DNA of 64,000 nt from Metabacillus idriensis (GTDB lineage Bacteria > Bacillota > Bacilli > Bacillales > Bacillaceae), in assembly GCF_009674765.1 (NCBI RefSeq), contig NZ_WKKF01000001.1:1612001-1676000 (forward strand), in the 5' to 3' direction. Made by a program: the position numbers and the translations under genes. Shown one piece after another: positions 34,665-44,246 of the stretch. Numbering within the stretch: the first letter of the stretch is position 1; each line of letters opens with the position of its first letter. The notes under the pieces were generated by a model. The model was given only the letters and a program-made list of their open reading frames with translations, was not told the origin of the DNA and searched no databases.

Positions 34665-36944
34665 TTATACGGAAGTCTCTTGGCGTGCTTTTTCTCTGCA
34701 GAATTTAGCCGCTGCCACCATCACTTTTAATGCTTCTACCGTTTCAGATACTCCTCTTGTTTTCAGCCCGCAGTCAGGGTTGACCCAAAAGAGTTCTGGA
34801 TCTAATACTTGCAGGGCTCTTTCAATGTTCTTAACGAGCTCGTCTTCTGTAGGGATTCTTGGGCTATGAATGTCATATACACCTAATCCGATCCCTTTTT
34901 CGTATGAATATTCCTCAAAGGAATGAATGAGTTCACCGTGACTTCTTGAAGTTTCAATTGAAATGACATCTGCATCCAATGCATCAATGGCCTGGGTAAT
35001 ATCTTCAAAATTCGAATAGCACATATGCGTATGAATTTGTGTATCCGGCTGCACGGAAGCAGTTGACCGCTTAAATGCTGTCACCGCATCTGCTAAATAG
35101 TCATTCCATTTCTCTGATTTCAGCGGGAGACCTTCCCGCAGTGCAGGTTCATCTACTTGTATCATCGCAATGCCAGCCTGTTCAAGTGCTTCGACTTCTT
35201 TGCGGATGCTGAGTGATAATTGATGAAGGACAGTTGATTTTGGCAGATCATTTCGAACAAAAGACCAGTTTAAAATGGTAACAGGACCTGTCAGCATTCC
35301 TTTTACAGGTTTTTCAGAAAGACTTTGGGCAAAAACCGTTTCTTTTACTGTCATTGGTTCCTCAAGCAATACATCTCCATAAATAACCGGCGGTCTGACG
35401 CAGCGCGACCCATAGGATTGCACCCAGCCAAAAGTTGTAATCGCAATTCCGGTTAATTTATCCCCAAAGAATTCCACCATGTCCGTTCTTTCAAATTCTC
35501 CATGTACGAGAACATCAAGCTCCAGACTTTCCTGGATTTCAATCCATTTTTTTATTTCTTCTTCTATATAAGCAGTGTATTGCTGTTCTGACAGTTCGCC
35601 TTTTTTCCATTTAAGCCGCTGTGCCCGAACCTCTTTAGTTTGCGGAAAGCTGCCGATGGTTGTTGTAGGCAGCAATGGAAGGCTGAACCGTTTGTTTTGC
35701 AGCTTTCTCCGCAGACCTGCTTCCAGTCTCACTGTTGAAAAGGAATCCAGCTGCTTCATCGCATCGTGAACTGCGCTTTGATTTCTGAGCTTTGAAGATG
35801 ATAGTTGATCAGCTGATGAATCATATTCTTTAAGCGCCCCTTCTTCAGCTTCAAAGTTGAAAAATTTCGTCAACAGGCTAAGCTCTTCAAGCTTTTCATC
35901 CGCAAAAGAAAGTGCGTCTTTTACAAGCGGATCTAACTGATTTTCATTTTCTGCAGTCACCGGCACATGAATGAGACTGCATGAAGGCTGAAGAATCAGC
36001 CTGTCCCGGTCAACAGCTTCAAGGATTGTGTTGACAAGCTTTACGGTCTTTTGCAGACTTGCCTTCCACACATTCCGTCCATCAATGACCCCTGCAGCGA
36101 GAACTTTATCCTTTGGGAATCCTTCAGTTTGCAGCTTTTGAAGGGATATACCGCTGTCGTATACGAAATCTAGTCCAATACCATCAACTGGAAGGCTGAC
36201 TAGGTGATCGTATTGTTCAACACTTTCAAAATAAGTTTGAATCAGCAGCTTCGTATTTACTGTTTCTCTTTTGATTGTTCCATAAATTTCTTTAGCCTTT
36301 AAAAATAATGCATCATCTGCATCCGATGTCACGAACACCGGTTCATCAATCTGAATCCACTCAGCGCCTGCATCTGCAAGCTCCTGCAGGACCTGAACAT
36401 ACAAAGGAATTAACTTCTGAAGGACTTGGTCTTTATTTTCCCCTTTTGATAAAGCAACTAAGGTTAGCGGACCGACAAGAACAGGCTTGCCGTTTATGCC
36501 AAGCTCTTCTTTTGCTTCAAGAAAGAGATGTAAAAGCCGGTTTTTGGTCAGTCTTGGCTCCGCTTGCCCCAATTCCGGTACAAGATAATGATAATTCGTG
36601 TTAAACCATTTTGTCATTTCAGCCGCCACTTGATCTCTGCTGCCTCTTGCTATATCAAAATAGGTCTGAAGGGAATTAGCATCTTGCTTGCGGAACCTCT
36701 CCGGCAGCAGGCCAAACAAAACTGCTGTATCCAAGATATGATCATAATAGCTGAAGTCGCCAATCGGTATTAGATCAATTCCTTTATCCCTCTGCTTCTG
36801 CAAATGAGACAGTCTGATCTGTTTCATCTGCTCTTCAAATTGCTGCTCTGTTATATCGCCTTTCCAAAACGATTCCAGCGTCTTTTTCCACTCTCTTTTT
36901 TCTCCGATTCTCGGATAACCTAAGTTTGAATTATTAATGGTCAT
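34665..36944 (-). CDS. metE: Cobalamin-independent methionine synthase
   Basis: 759 residues, 5-methyltetrahydropteroyltriglutamate-homocysteine S-methyltransferase. The N-terminus NLGYPRIGEKREWKKTLE and the zinc-site motifs HTHMCYSNF and NPDCGLKTRG, which supply the His and Cys ligands, are present. It makes methionine without vitamin B12. ATG 36944 follows GGGGGAA; an earlier ATG has no site. The leader contains a cobalamin riboswitch and terminator, so the enzyme is switched off when B12 is available. An alternative B12-dependent MetH elsewhere is therefore expected. Confidence 0.95.
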   Translation of the reverse strand: MTINNSNLGYPRIGEKREWKKTLESFWKGDITEQQFEEQMKQIRLSHLQKQRDKGIDLIPIGDFSYYDHILDTAVLFGLLPERFRKQDANSLQTYFDIARGSRDQVAAEMTKWFNTNYHYLVPELGQAEPRLTKNRLLHLFLEAKEELGINGKPVLVGPLTLVALSKGENKDQVLQKLIPLYVQVLQELADAGAEWIQIDEPVFVTSDADDALFLKAKEIYGTIKRETVNTKLLIQTYFESVEQYDHLVSLPVDGIGLDFVYDSGISLQKLQTEGFPKDKVLAAGVIDGRNVWKASLQKTVKLVNTILEAVDRDRLILQPSCSLIHVPVTAENENQLDPLVKDALSFADEKLEELSLLTKFFNFEAEEGALKEYDSSADQLSSSKLRNQSAVHDAMKQLDSFSTVRLEAGLRRKLQNKRFSLPLLPTTTIGSFPQTKEVRAQRLKWKKGELSEQQYTAYIEEEIKKWIEIQESLELDVLVHGEFERTDMVEFFGDKLTGIAITTFGWVQSYGSRCVRPPVIYGDVLLEEPMTVKETVFAQSLSEKPVKGMLTGPVTILNWSFVRNDLPKSTVLHQLSLSIRKEVEALEQAGIAMIQVDEPALREGLPLKSEKWNDYLADAVTAFKRSTASVQPDTQIHTHMCYSNFEDITQAIDALDADVISIETSRSHGELIHSFEEYSYEKGIGLGVYDIHSPRIPTEDELVKNIERALQVLDPELFWVNPDCGLKTRGVSETVEALKVMVAAAKFCREKARQETSV

Positions 36945-36985
36945 TGCTGTTCCCCCGTTTCTTATCATCTCTCAACCTTCTGTGC

Positions 36986-37017
36986 ATGAAAAAAACTCTC
37001 TTGCATAAAGAGAGTTT
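36986..37017 (-). terminator. Terminator controlled by the cobalamin riboswitch
   Basis: Stem AAACTCTCTT / AAGAGAGTTT then T7 in the minus direction, between the riboswitch and metE. Confidence 0.85.
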
Positions 37018-37102
37018 GATGGACAAAGTTAACTTGAGTTGAGACACAAGATAGGTTTCAACATATCGCATCACCCTCCCTATTTCGCGTAGGCATAAAG
37101 TG

Positions 37103-37286
37103 CATACGATAGGCAGGTCTCCTGACTCAGGTTCATTGTATTCTATTCCCTTCCCATTTTTCATTTAAAAAACAGTGGGTCTTTATAGAATTCTCCCCAT
37201 TACAGTGGCGCGACCGCGTCGGATTTTCACCGGGCTTCCCTTTTAAGCTAAGGCAGAAATATCCTCTTGCCATTAGCACCTATCGC
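37103..37286 (-). ncRNA. Cobalamin riboswitch
   Basis: In the minus direction: AAGCCCGGTGAAAATCCG, then CGCGCCACTGTAATGGGGAG, which contains the B12 box GCCACTG, then GAGTCAGGAGACCTGCCTAT closing the pairing with ATAGGTGCTAATGGCAAGAGG. All conserved blocks of an adenosylcobalamin riboswitch are present in order. Binding of B12 would favour the terminator and lower metE expression. Confidence 0.93.
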
Positions 37287-37368
37287 TTTTGAAAATATTT
37301 AATTTTTAAAATTAAGCAACAATTGTTTTTAAGCATAGCTGAAGTTTTGTTTTCATGCAAGTATTATA

Positions 37369-38172
37369 TTAAGTCTGTGCAGCTATTCCAAGGACTTTCC
37401 ATTTGGCAGCTTCATAAAATCCAAGCTGTTTATAAAGATTCCCCGCATCCGGATTGTTATAAAACAAATAAATGGCCATTTCTTCAGCTGCAAGCTCATG
37501 GCAAATGGCACGTATCATTTCAGAGGCGTATCCTTTCCGCCGATGCACGGGAGGCGTAGCTACACCAACTATAATGGCAGTGCTGCTGCTTTCAATAAAT
37601 ACGCCTGCTGTCGAAACCATTTTTCCATCTTCAGCCTTGTATAAAACTTTCAATTTTCCTGCTTCTATGTTTTGATAGTGATCATTCGCAAAGAAGTCTT
37701 CATTTGGTCCAACCATTTTATATTCATCAACCTGCATGAACAAATCGTAAAGCTTTCGGCATTCTTCGAGACTGGTAATCACTTTTATTTCCTTGCTTGG
37801 CTGAAAACCTCTGCTTCCTCCATACTTGAGCATGAACGAATCAGTCTCAAGATCCATTTGAAAGTGATGTTTAAACTCATCAATCAATTCTTTTTTCCCG
37901 ACAATTTTGCGAATGCCAGTTTCCTGAATAATAGATGCAAATTCAGTTAATGGGAGATTGATAACAGGACTGTAGTAATAAATTTTCTCAGGATAGATCA
38001 TTAAAAGGGCATTTAAATTCATATTCAGATAACTTCCGTAAACCATCATATGTTCTTCTGACAAGTCCTCGATAATCAATGCATTCAATTCTATATCGGT
38101 CCGTAAAAATTCAGCTGCATGATTGTATTCTATTTTATCTATTAATTTAATTTGCATTTTCTGATCGCTCAT
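37369..38172 (-). CDS. GNAT-family N-acetyltransferase
   Basis: 267 residues. The C-terminal GNAT domain is clear: VATPPVHRRKGYASEMIRAI (about 207-226) with the acetyl-CoA loop RRKGYA, then NPDAGNLYKQLGFYEAAKW. The N-terminal 130 residues form a second, degenerate GNAT-like half, as in several Bacillus proteins of this length. Substrate unknown. Monocistronic. Confidence 0.82.
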   Translation of the reverse strand: MSDQKMQIKLIDKIEYNHAAEFLRTDIELNALIIEDLSEEHMMVYGSYLNMNLNALLMIYPEKIYYYSPVINLPLTEFASIIQETGIRKIVGKKELIDEFKHHFQMDLETDSFMLKYGGSRGFQPSKEIKVITSLEECRKLYDLFMQVDEYKMVGPNEDFFANDHYQNIEAGKLKVLYKAEDGKMVSTAGVFIESSSTAIIVGVATPPVHRRKGYASEMIRAICHELAAEEMAIYLFYNNPDAGNLYKQLGFYEAAKWKVLGIAAQT

Positions 38173-38295
38173 TTCGCTTCTCCTGACAAAAAAATTTAAG
38201 TCTTTTAGAATATTCTAACATTCTCTAGTTAATTTGATATATATTTTAATAGAGAAGTTTTTTAGTTTTCAGGATTATTAAATTTTGCATTTAGT

Positions 38296-38369
38296 TGTCT
38301 AGCACCAGTGCCTTACTCATCGGCCAAAACGGATCCGCCTGTCGGAGCCGGCCAAGGTGCTTGCGCTTT
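38296..38369. repeat. Short dispersed Bacillus intergenic repeat
   Basis: Begins TGTCTAGCACCAGTGCC and ends GGCCAAGGTGCTTGCGCTTT; the ends AGCACC and GGTGCT are inverted. Elements of this form recur in many Bacillaceae intergenic regions. Only one copy was seen in this window, so this rests on recall of the family. Confidence 0.5.
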
Positions 38370-38401
38370 ACTAATATTTTTGCTGATAAGGTGAGGACTG
38401 C

Positions 38402-39658
38402 ATGGAAATGAAGGATGTATTACTGAATTTTTTACTCGTATTATCCCCGCTGCTGATTATACAGCTCTTATACATGAGAAAAGAAACAAATAAAAAAATG
38501 AATAAATGGCTCTTTGCTTTTTTGCCTGCACTTGCGATCATTTTGAGCATGCTGTATCCGTTTATGATTGAGAATGATTTTTTCTTTGACTTCAGGCGCA
38601 TCCCCTTTGTTATGGGGTTGCTTTACGGAGGATATCGTCTTGGATTCTTTTTATTTGCGGTTACTATCGTGACCCGGCTGGCACTAGGGGGGGACGGCAT
38701 CTACCCGACATTAGTGATGGCAGGAATCCTGGTTCTCATCGTGCCGATGCTTTCATCCTATTATTTAAAAAGCAGATTGAGAAATAAATTAATTCTTGTC
38801 GTTGTCATTGTCCTTGTTTCTTTACTATTTTCGATTCTGCATATTGAAATGGTTTATGGATCATTCTTTGAGCCTCAAATGTACACTGAACTATTTGTTC
38901 TGCACATATTTGCCGCAATCATCGGGACTATACTGTTTGAAACGATTGTCCAGAACTTCAATTTGCTGAAAAGAGTCATCAAAGCTGAGAAACTTGAAGT
39001 AGTCAGTCACCTGGCAGCAAGCATTTCTCATGAAGTCCGCAACCCTCTGACAACAACAAAAGGATTTCTGCAGCTTTTGCGGGAAGAAAATATCAGCCAG
39101 AAAAAAAAGGAAGAATACATAGAAATCTCATTAAATGAATTAGACCGTGCCACAAACATAATCAAAGATTATTTGACATTCGCCAGACCAGAAGCTGAAA
39201 ATAATCATTCAATCGATATTCATTCAGAGCTCAGAAACTGCATCAACGTATTGACGCCTCTCGCACAAATGGAAAACGTTCAGTTTAAGGAAAGCTTCAG
39301 CTCTGAAAACATTTTTGTCCTTGGAGATCCCTTAAAACTTAAGCAATCACTGATTAATATTCTCAAAAATGGAATCGAGTCTTATTTAGCTGGAGGATTA
39401 ATCGAAGTTTCAACATCAAAGGATCACTCTCACATCAAAATCGTAATTTCTGACCACGGTAAAGGAATGACCGAAGATCAGGTACTGAGGCTTGGGGAGC
39501 CTTATTTCTCTACTAAATCAAACGGAACCGGTCTTGGGATGATGGTATCTTTCAGCATCGTTAAAGCTATGAACGGGCATATATATGTGAAAAGCGAGCC
39601 TGGCGCCGGTACTTCATTCACAATTTATCTGCCAATTTATTTGATAAGTGAGCGGTAG
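38402..39658 (+). CDS. Membrane sensor histidine kinase, KinB-like (5TM-LYT type)
   Basis: 418 residues. About six membrane helices fill residues 5-185 in a 5TMR-LYT-type arrangement (FRRIPFVMGLLYGGYRLGFF). The H-box is ASISHEVRNPLTTTKGF with H210; N-box NILKNGIESY; G-boxes DHGKGM and GTGLGMMV. The H-box and size fit KinB, a phosphorelay kinase for sporulation. No response regulator adjoins it and no kapB follows. AAGGTGAGG precedes the ATG. Its 3' end overlaps a convergent small gene by 41 bases. Confidence 0.85.
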   Translation: MEMKDVLLNFLLVLSPLLIIQLLYMRKETNKKMNKWLFAFLPALAIILSMLYPFMIENDFFFDFRRIPFVMGLLYGGYRLGFFLFAVTIVTRLALGGDGIYPTLVMAGILVLIVPMLSSYYLKSRLRNKLILVVVIVLVSLLFSILHIEMVYGSFFEPQMYTELFVLHIFAAIIGTILFETIVQNFNLLKRVIKAEKLEVVSHLAASISHEVRNPLTTTKGFLQLLREENISQKKKEEYIEISLNELDRATNIIKDYLTFARPEAENNHSIDIHSELRNCINVLTPLAQMENVQFKESFSSENIFVLGDPLKLKQSLINILKNGIESYLAGGLIEVSTSKDHSHIKIVISDHGKGMTEDQVLRLGEPYFSTKSNGTGLGMMVSFSIVKAMNGHIYVKSEPGAGTSFTIYLPIYLISER

Positions 39659-39938
39659 TTTGCCGAACTGACTTCCTGCAGAGGGAAGAATGTACTTTCA
39701 CTTGATCTTTGCAGGCAGAAACAATGGCTGCAGAAGAGAATCTGCCTTGACAATACTTCAGGGGATTATGCCAAATATCTCTAAAAAGCTCAATCAAAAC
39801 TTTCTCTGCAAAAATTGAGTCGCTGCCGGCAGAATAAATTACTCTCAGCAGCAAGACTTCATAATGATCATACAATAATTCCAGGGCAGCAGCTTCTTTC
39901 TGAAGTATTCGGGTTAAAAGCTCATTTTCACGTTTCAT
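39618..39938 (-). CDS. Small sigma-70 region-2-like protein
   Basis: 106 residues. The N-terminal 75 residues (LLTRILQKEAAALELLYDHY, then FAEKVLIELFRDIWHNP) align by pattern with region 2 of ECF sigma factors, including the helix that binds RNA polymerase. There is no region 4 afterwards, only a short basic tail (SSLCRKSVRQ). It could be a truncated sigma factor or a co-sigma like RsoA of B. subtilis, which also has region 2 only. GAGGAGAA precedes the ATG. It overlaps the kinase gene tail to tail. Confidence 0.6.
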   Translation of the reverse strand: MKRENELLTRILQKEAAALELLYDHYEVLLLRVIYSAGSDSIFAEKVLIELFRDIWHNPLKYCQGRFSSAAIVSACKDQVKVHSSLCRKSVRQTTAHLSNKLADKL

Positions 39939-40038
39939 ACCATTCTCCTCAGAGACTTAATAGTACTTAATACCCTTAAAACTGAAAAATAATCCATATT
40001 TAACACATTTTTGTCTGAAATAGAAAGAGGGATATGCT

Positions 40039-40599
40039 TTGGCAACTTATTATACTAAATCCGGCCGCCTTATCATCAGGCCTTATCAGTCAACTGACTA
40101 TTTAACTTGGCTATCTGCCTATATAAATAGAAGGCCGAAACAGCACAAATATGATGAAGGCAGACTGGATATGAGCGTGTGCACCCCAGAGTGGTTTGCT
40201 GCTTTCGCAGAGAAACACCATCAGCTCATGAATAAAGATAAAGCGTATGTTTTCGGTATTTTCAGGGCAGCAGACGGGATGCATGTCGGGTATGTAGATT
40301 TCTCTACACTGATTCGGGATGATTTCCAGTGGGCCCGGATGGGATATACAATCCATAATCAATTTTGGAGAATGGGATATGGCACAGAAGCGGTTAAAGC
40401 GGCTATCGAGCTTGCGTTTGACCAATTGAAATATCACCGTCTTGAAGCGCATATCAATCTTGATAACCACCCTTCTGTTAAGCTTGCCGAGAGTGTGGGG
40501 ATGAAGTTTGAGTGTATCCGCCAAGGGTTTCTGTATGAAAATAACCAGTGGACAGATCATCTTGTTTATTATATAAATAATGATCATTACAAGGTTTAG
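40039..40599 (+). CDS. GNAT-family N-acetyltransferase, RimJ/RimL type
   Basis: 186 residues. IIRPYQSTDYLTWLSAY at the start and FWRMGYGTEAVKAAIELAF (acetyl-CoA loop) followed by LEAHINLDNHPSVKLAESVG are RimJ/RimL features; such enzymes acetylate N-termini of ribosomal proteins or small amines. The start is TTG at 40039 with AGAGGG upstream. Monocistronic with a shared terminator. Specific substrate unknown. Confidence 0.85.
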   Translation: MATYYTKSGRLIIRPYQSTDYLTWLSAYINRRPKQHKYDEGRLDMSVCTPEWFAAFAEKHHQLMNKDKAYVFGIFRAADGMHVGYVDFSTLIRDDFQWARMGYTIHNQFWRMGYGTEAVKAAIELAFDQLKYHRLEAHINLDNHPSVKLAESVGMKFECIRQGFLYENNQWTDHLVYYINNDHYKV

Positions 40600-40600
40600 A

Positions 40601-40635
40601 AAAGGCCGGCCTCTTGATAAAGAGACCGGCCTTTT
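40601..40635. terminator. Bidirectional terminator
   Basis: 15-base arms AAAGGCCGGCCTCTT / AAGAGACCGGCCTTT around GATA, with one mismatch, between convergent genes. Confidence 0.88.
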
Positions 40636-40638
40636 CTG

Positions 40639-41511
40639 TCAGACTTTCTGCTTAGCATCCATCATTCTTTTTATAGCGAGCTCCACCCCGTCCTGATCAT
40701 TTGTTAAAGTAATATCCCTGCAGATCGCTTTAATTTCCGGGCGGGCATTACCCATTGCAATGCTCTTCCCCGCTATTTCAAGCATTGATTTATCATTCAT
40801 GCTGTCACCGATGGCTGCAGTGTCTTTCAGTTCAATGGCAAGATGGCCAGACAATTTTTGAAGGGCAATTCCTTTAGAAGCAAGCTTATGCTCTATTTCA
40901 AAGTTATGCGCGGCTGATGTAACCAATGTGATATTTTCTGTGTCTTTAAATTTCTCCCAGCCTGCATCCAGCTTTTCCTGGTGAAAAGAAAAAGCGAGAA
41001 TGTTATAGATTTCCTCTGTTTGACTCAGAATGTCCATGTACGATTCAACAAACCTAAAGCCTGTCTGGCTGTATTGTTTTTCAGCCGCCTGAAGAAGCTG
41101 GGAGCGGTCCGCATCAGGATTGGCACTTTCAACCCGGTCAATTTCAATATTCAAAAGCTCTCTTCCGCTTTGAGGAGTATAAATAGCTTCACGGCCGAAC
41201 ACTTCATAATAATATTGATTGTGTTCCAAAAATTGAAGGGCCGCAGCAGCTGTATCCTTTTCCATAGGCTGTGAATGAAACAAAACCCCTTCTGGATTGT
41301 GAATCGTCGCTCCATTAGCAGCAATAACCCATGTTTTTACGCCTGTATCCTTAAAAATTTCCTTCACATCAAAATGGGCTCTGCCAGTAGCTACAACCAC
41401 TTCAATTCCCTCTTTTTGTGCAGCTTTTATTGCTTTCAGATTTTCTGCGCTGATATTATTCTCACTGTTTAATAATGTTCCATCCAGGTCTATAGCAATT
41501 AATTTTGTCAT
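40639..41511 (-). CDS. HAD-superfamily Cof-type phosphatase
   Basis: 290 residues. Motif I IAIDLDGTLLN has the nucleophile D8, VVVATGRAHFDV is motif II, and IGDSMNDKSMLEIAG is motif IV with the metal-binding Asp. A type IIB cap lies between. Members dephosphorylate sugar phosphates and cofactors. It overlaps the DeoR gene upstream by an ATGA, so the two are co-translated; the regulator may respond to its substrate. Confidence 0.88.
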   Translation of the reverse strand: MTKLIAIDLDGTLLNSENNISAENLKAIKAAQKEGIEVVVATGRAHFDVKEIFKDTGVKTWVIAANGATIHNPEGVLFHSQPMEKDTAAAALQFLEHNQYYYEVFGREAIYTPQSGRELLNIEIDRVESANPDADRSQLLQAAEKQYSQTGFRFVESYMDILSQTEEIYNILAFSFHQEKLDAGWEKFKDTENITLVTSAAHNFEIEHKLASKGIALQKLSGHLAIELKDTAAIGDSMNDKSMLEIAGKSIAMGNARPEIKAICRDITLTNDQDGVELAIKRMMDAKQKV

Positions 41512-42278
41512 TCCATTTCCTCCTCTGCCACAAGCAATTCCACGTTATGTTTATCAAGCAGGTCTCTGAATGCTTTATCAGGTTCTTTATCTGTTATAAG
41601 CAAATCGACTTCATGAAGATCTGCGTAAAGAAAAAAATCGGTAACACCGAGCTTTGAATGATCTGCAAGCGCGATAACCTGATTTGCCTGATTGATCATT
41701 TTCCGTTTTACCATTCCGTCCTCTTCATGCGCAATGGACAGCCCTCTCTCAGAAATGCCCACAACCCCTATAAATACTTTATCAACCTGATATTTTGAAA
41801 GTTTTTCCACCACTGAGGATCCATATAAGAATCGGTGCTCTTTCTGAAGTTCTCCTCCAAGAAGGTGAATCTGAATCCCTGGTTTTGTTGATAATATATC
41901 GGCCTGATTAATGGAATTCGTAATAATGGCCGCATGTTTCACATCAATAAATTCTGCACATGCCTGGACAGTAGTGGAGGCATCTAAAATGATTCTGTCG
42001 CCTTCACTGATCAGACTTGCTGCTTTTCTTCCAATTAATTCTTTTTCATAAGAAACTGTCTGGAGACGGTTTTGATAGTCTTTAATTTCAGTGTGCGAGC
42101 TTGGCAAAATAGCCCCGCCTCTTGTCCGGATAATCAGTTTCTGCTCTTCGAGCTTGACGAGATCTCGCCTCGCGGTGTCTTTGGAAACATTATAAAGCGA
42201 ACATATTTGATCTGCAGTTATTCGTTTATTTTCTTTTAAATAGTCAAGAATGGAGATTAGCCTTTCTTCTTGGTACAA
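41508..42278 (-). CDS. DeoR-family transcriptional regulator
   Basis: 256 residues. The N-terminal HTH (ITADQICSLYNVSKDTARRD) is followed by the DeoR C-terminal sugar-phosphate sensing domain (DRIILDASTTVQACA, ITNSINQADIL, KVFIGVVGIS). The start is TTG 42278 close behind AGGTGG; GTG 42287 is an alternative. It forms an operon with a HAD phosphatase. No obvious operator was found in the 160-base upstream gap. Confidence 0.86.
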   Translation of the reverse strand: MYQEERLISILDYLKENKRITADQICSLYNVSKDTARRDLVKLEEQKLIIRTRGGAILPSSHTEIKDYQNRLQTVSYEKELIGRKAASLISEGDRIILDASTTVQACAEFIDVKHAAIITNSINQADILSTKPGIQIHLLGGELQKEHRFLYGSSVVEKLSKYQVDKVFIGVVGISERGLSIAHEEDGMVKRKMINQANQVIALADHSKLGVTDFFLYADLHEVDLLITDKEPDKAFRDLLDKHNVELLVAEEEME

Positions 42279-42421
42279 AATGCCCACCTAACTTTCAGAA
42301 ATGTTTCTACAATAACATGGGTTTTAAGTTCTTATAAGTAATTATAATTGATATCACTCTATTATTCAAGTTTTTATAATGATATGTAAGTAATTTATGC
42401 AGTGTTGTAAGTGTTATGCAT

Positions 42422-42448
42422 AAAAAAAAGAGACCCTTTTGGTCTCTT
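42422..42448 (-). terminator. Terminator at the end of the siderophore operon
   Basis: Stem AAGAGACC / GGTCTCTT then T8 in the minus direction. Confidence 0.85.
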
Positions 42449-44233
42449 TTATCCGATGACATGTTCTTTAATTGCCAGCGGGTTTTTCACTTGTCCAAAC
42501 TCTGAAGCATGAGGCCGGTCATCTCCATCTCCATAGCCATACTCGATCATCCGGTTGCGGTTGAGACAGAGCTTTTTAAATGTCGGCCTCAGGAGGTCAA
42601 AGAGTTCGAAGCGTTCTTTCAGCTCTGGAAATTCAGCTTGATAGGAAAGGATTGATTCTCTCAGCTTATACCAAAATCTCGTTTCATCAAAGTCAGCTCT
42701 TCTGTGAAGGATATCGGCTAAATACCTGAAATGGCAAACAAATAATCCAGTGAAAATGAATTGGCACAATCCTTCAGGCGCTTCACTCCTCAGAACGGTT
42801 TTTAGCTCTCCCGAAATGGAATTAAGCTCATCCAGCGGCTGATCGCTGATATTGACATCATCCACAAAATCCTTCACAGCTAGTCTGTGAGGTTTATAGT
42901 CTTTTAAAATGACAACCGTATTTTGCCCATGCGGTGAAAAGACCGTTCCGTATTGATAAAGATAGTGCAAAAGCGGCGGCAGGAGAACTTCAAACAGCTG
43001 CTCTGTCCATTCTTCCACGCTGAGGCCGGACTTTTCTATCAATTCCAGTGTATATGATTTCCCGTCCTCCCCTTCATATAAAAGGGCGGCAAGAGTAATG
43101 GCCTGTTCTCCCACGTCTAAGAATGAGTAGATGCTTTCGCGCCAAATGACTCCAAGCATCTCCATAAATTGATACGGAGCTCCTTCTAGTTTTACGTAAT
43201 CAGGATGATGGTAATTCATGCTCGCCACTTCTCCAGGGAGAATAACCCTGCATTTATCTCTCAAAAATGAATCATTGTCCCGGATCCCTTGAATATGAGC
43301 AGTAATTTCTGGTGCCAGCACCACACGTTCAGACGGCAATCCCCTATACACTAATGTATTTAAAATACTCATTGGCAGCTTTACGTGATGCTTCTTTTTA
43401 TGATCCATATTGACAAATGTCCGAATGGACTGCTGCGGCAGGTATTGATCTTCTCCTCTGCCAAGGTAGATGATCCGCTTTTCAAAAAGCTCTTCTGAGA
43501 ACAGCTGAACAATGACGTGATTCCACTGCCACTCATGGACAGGCATAAAGAAAAAGCTTTCAGGCTGCAGTCCTATATTAATTAGCTTCTCATTAAATTC
43601 TCTTTTTGCCGATTGTCCGATCTCGCTTTCTATTAACCTGTCATACTCAACTTCTTTTGTTGAATGGAAAGTCCCCCACTCCTTTGAGACGGCAATCCAG
43701 TCAAGTGTTGTCTGCTGCTTTTGTTCAGGGGCATATTGCAGGTAATCTGAATAGGAAAACCCGATGCGCCCTTTGTTATAAGTAATCCAGGGATGGCCTG
43801 TCATCTCCCCTTCAAGCTCTGCATAGTCCAGATCCGTTAAATCGGCAGTCGAACGATCTTGCTGATTGGCGATAATGTGGGCATCAGCAAGCAGAGTGCG
43901 TTTATATTCTTCTATTAAATAGGCAGCGGTAAAAGGTTTTATGTTTATTTCCTTTTGCAGTACCAATAAAAACTCAATGGGATTCACAGCTTCTTCCCAT
44001 GAACCCTGTTTATTTGTTTCAATAGAATGAGCATCAACCCAATAGCTGTCCATCAGCCTTTTTTCAGCTAGAAAGCGGTAGGATATTCCGCTCTCAAAGT
44101 TCACAATATATATGCCATCCTTTTTTTCCGCCTGGATCATTTCTTCGTATAAAAACTCAGATATCATTTTAGCAAGCAGCCGTCTGCTCGCTTTCTTCCA
44201 ATCTTCTGCATTCCACTTTTGTTCAGCTGACAT
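42449..44233 (-). CDS. rhbF: IucA/IucC-family NIS siderophore synthetase (RhbF-like)
   Basis: 594 residues. GEMTGHPWITYNKGRIGFSY and PVHEWQWNHV carry the IucA/IucC ATP-binding residues; YGTVFSPHGQNTVV and VKDFVDDV are the C-terminal palm signatures. It joins an N-hydroxy-N-acyl-diaminopropane to citrate or to the mono-substituted intermediate. ATG 44233 has GGAG ten bases upstream; the 42 codons before it lie inside the hydroxylase gene and are not translated. It is the last gene of the rhbA-F order and is followed by a terminator. Confidence 0.9.
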   Translation of the reverse strand: MSAEQKWNAEDWKKASRRLLAKMISEFLYEEMIQAEKKDGIYIVNFESGISYRFLAEKRLMDSYWVDAHSIETNKQGSWEEAVNPIEFLLVLQKEINIKPFTAAYLIEEYKRTLLADAHIIANQQDRSTADLTDLDYAELEGEMTGHPWITYNKGRIGFSYSDYLQYAPEQKQQTTLDWIAVSKEWGTFHSTKEVEYDRLIESEIGQSAKREFNEKLINIGLQPESFFFMPVHEWQWNHVIVQLFSEELFEKRIIYLGRGEDQYLPQQSIRTFVNMDHKKKHHVKLPMSILNTLVYRGLPSERVVLAPEITAHIQGIRDNDSFLRDKCRVILPGEVASMNYHHPDYVKLEGAPYQFMEMLGVIWRESIYSFLDVGEQAITLAALLYEGEDGKSYTLELIEKSGLSVEEWTEQLFEVLLPPLLHYLYQYGTVFSPHGQNTVVILKDYKPHRLAVKDFVDDVNISDQPLDELNSISGELKTVLRSEAPEGLCQFIFTGLFVCHFRYLADILHRRADFDETRFWYKLRESILSYQAEFPELKERFELFDLLRPTFKKLCLNRNRMIEYGYGDGDDRPHASEFGQVKNPLAIKEHVIG

Positions 44234-44246
44234 CTTTCTCACTCTC

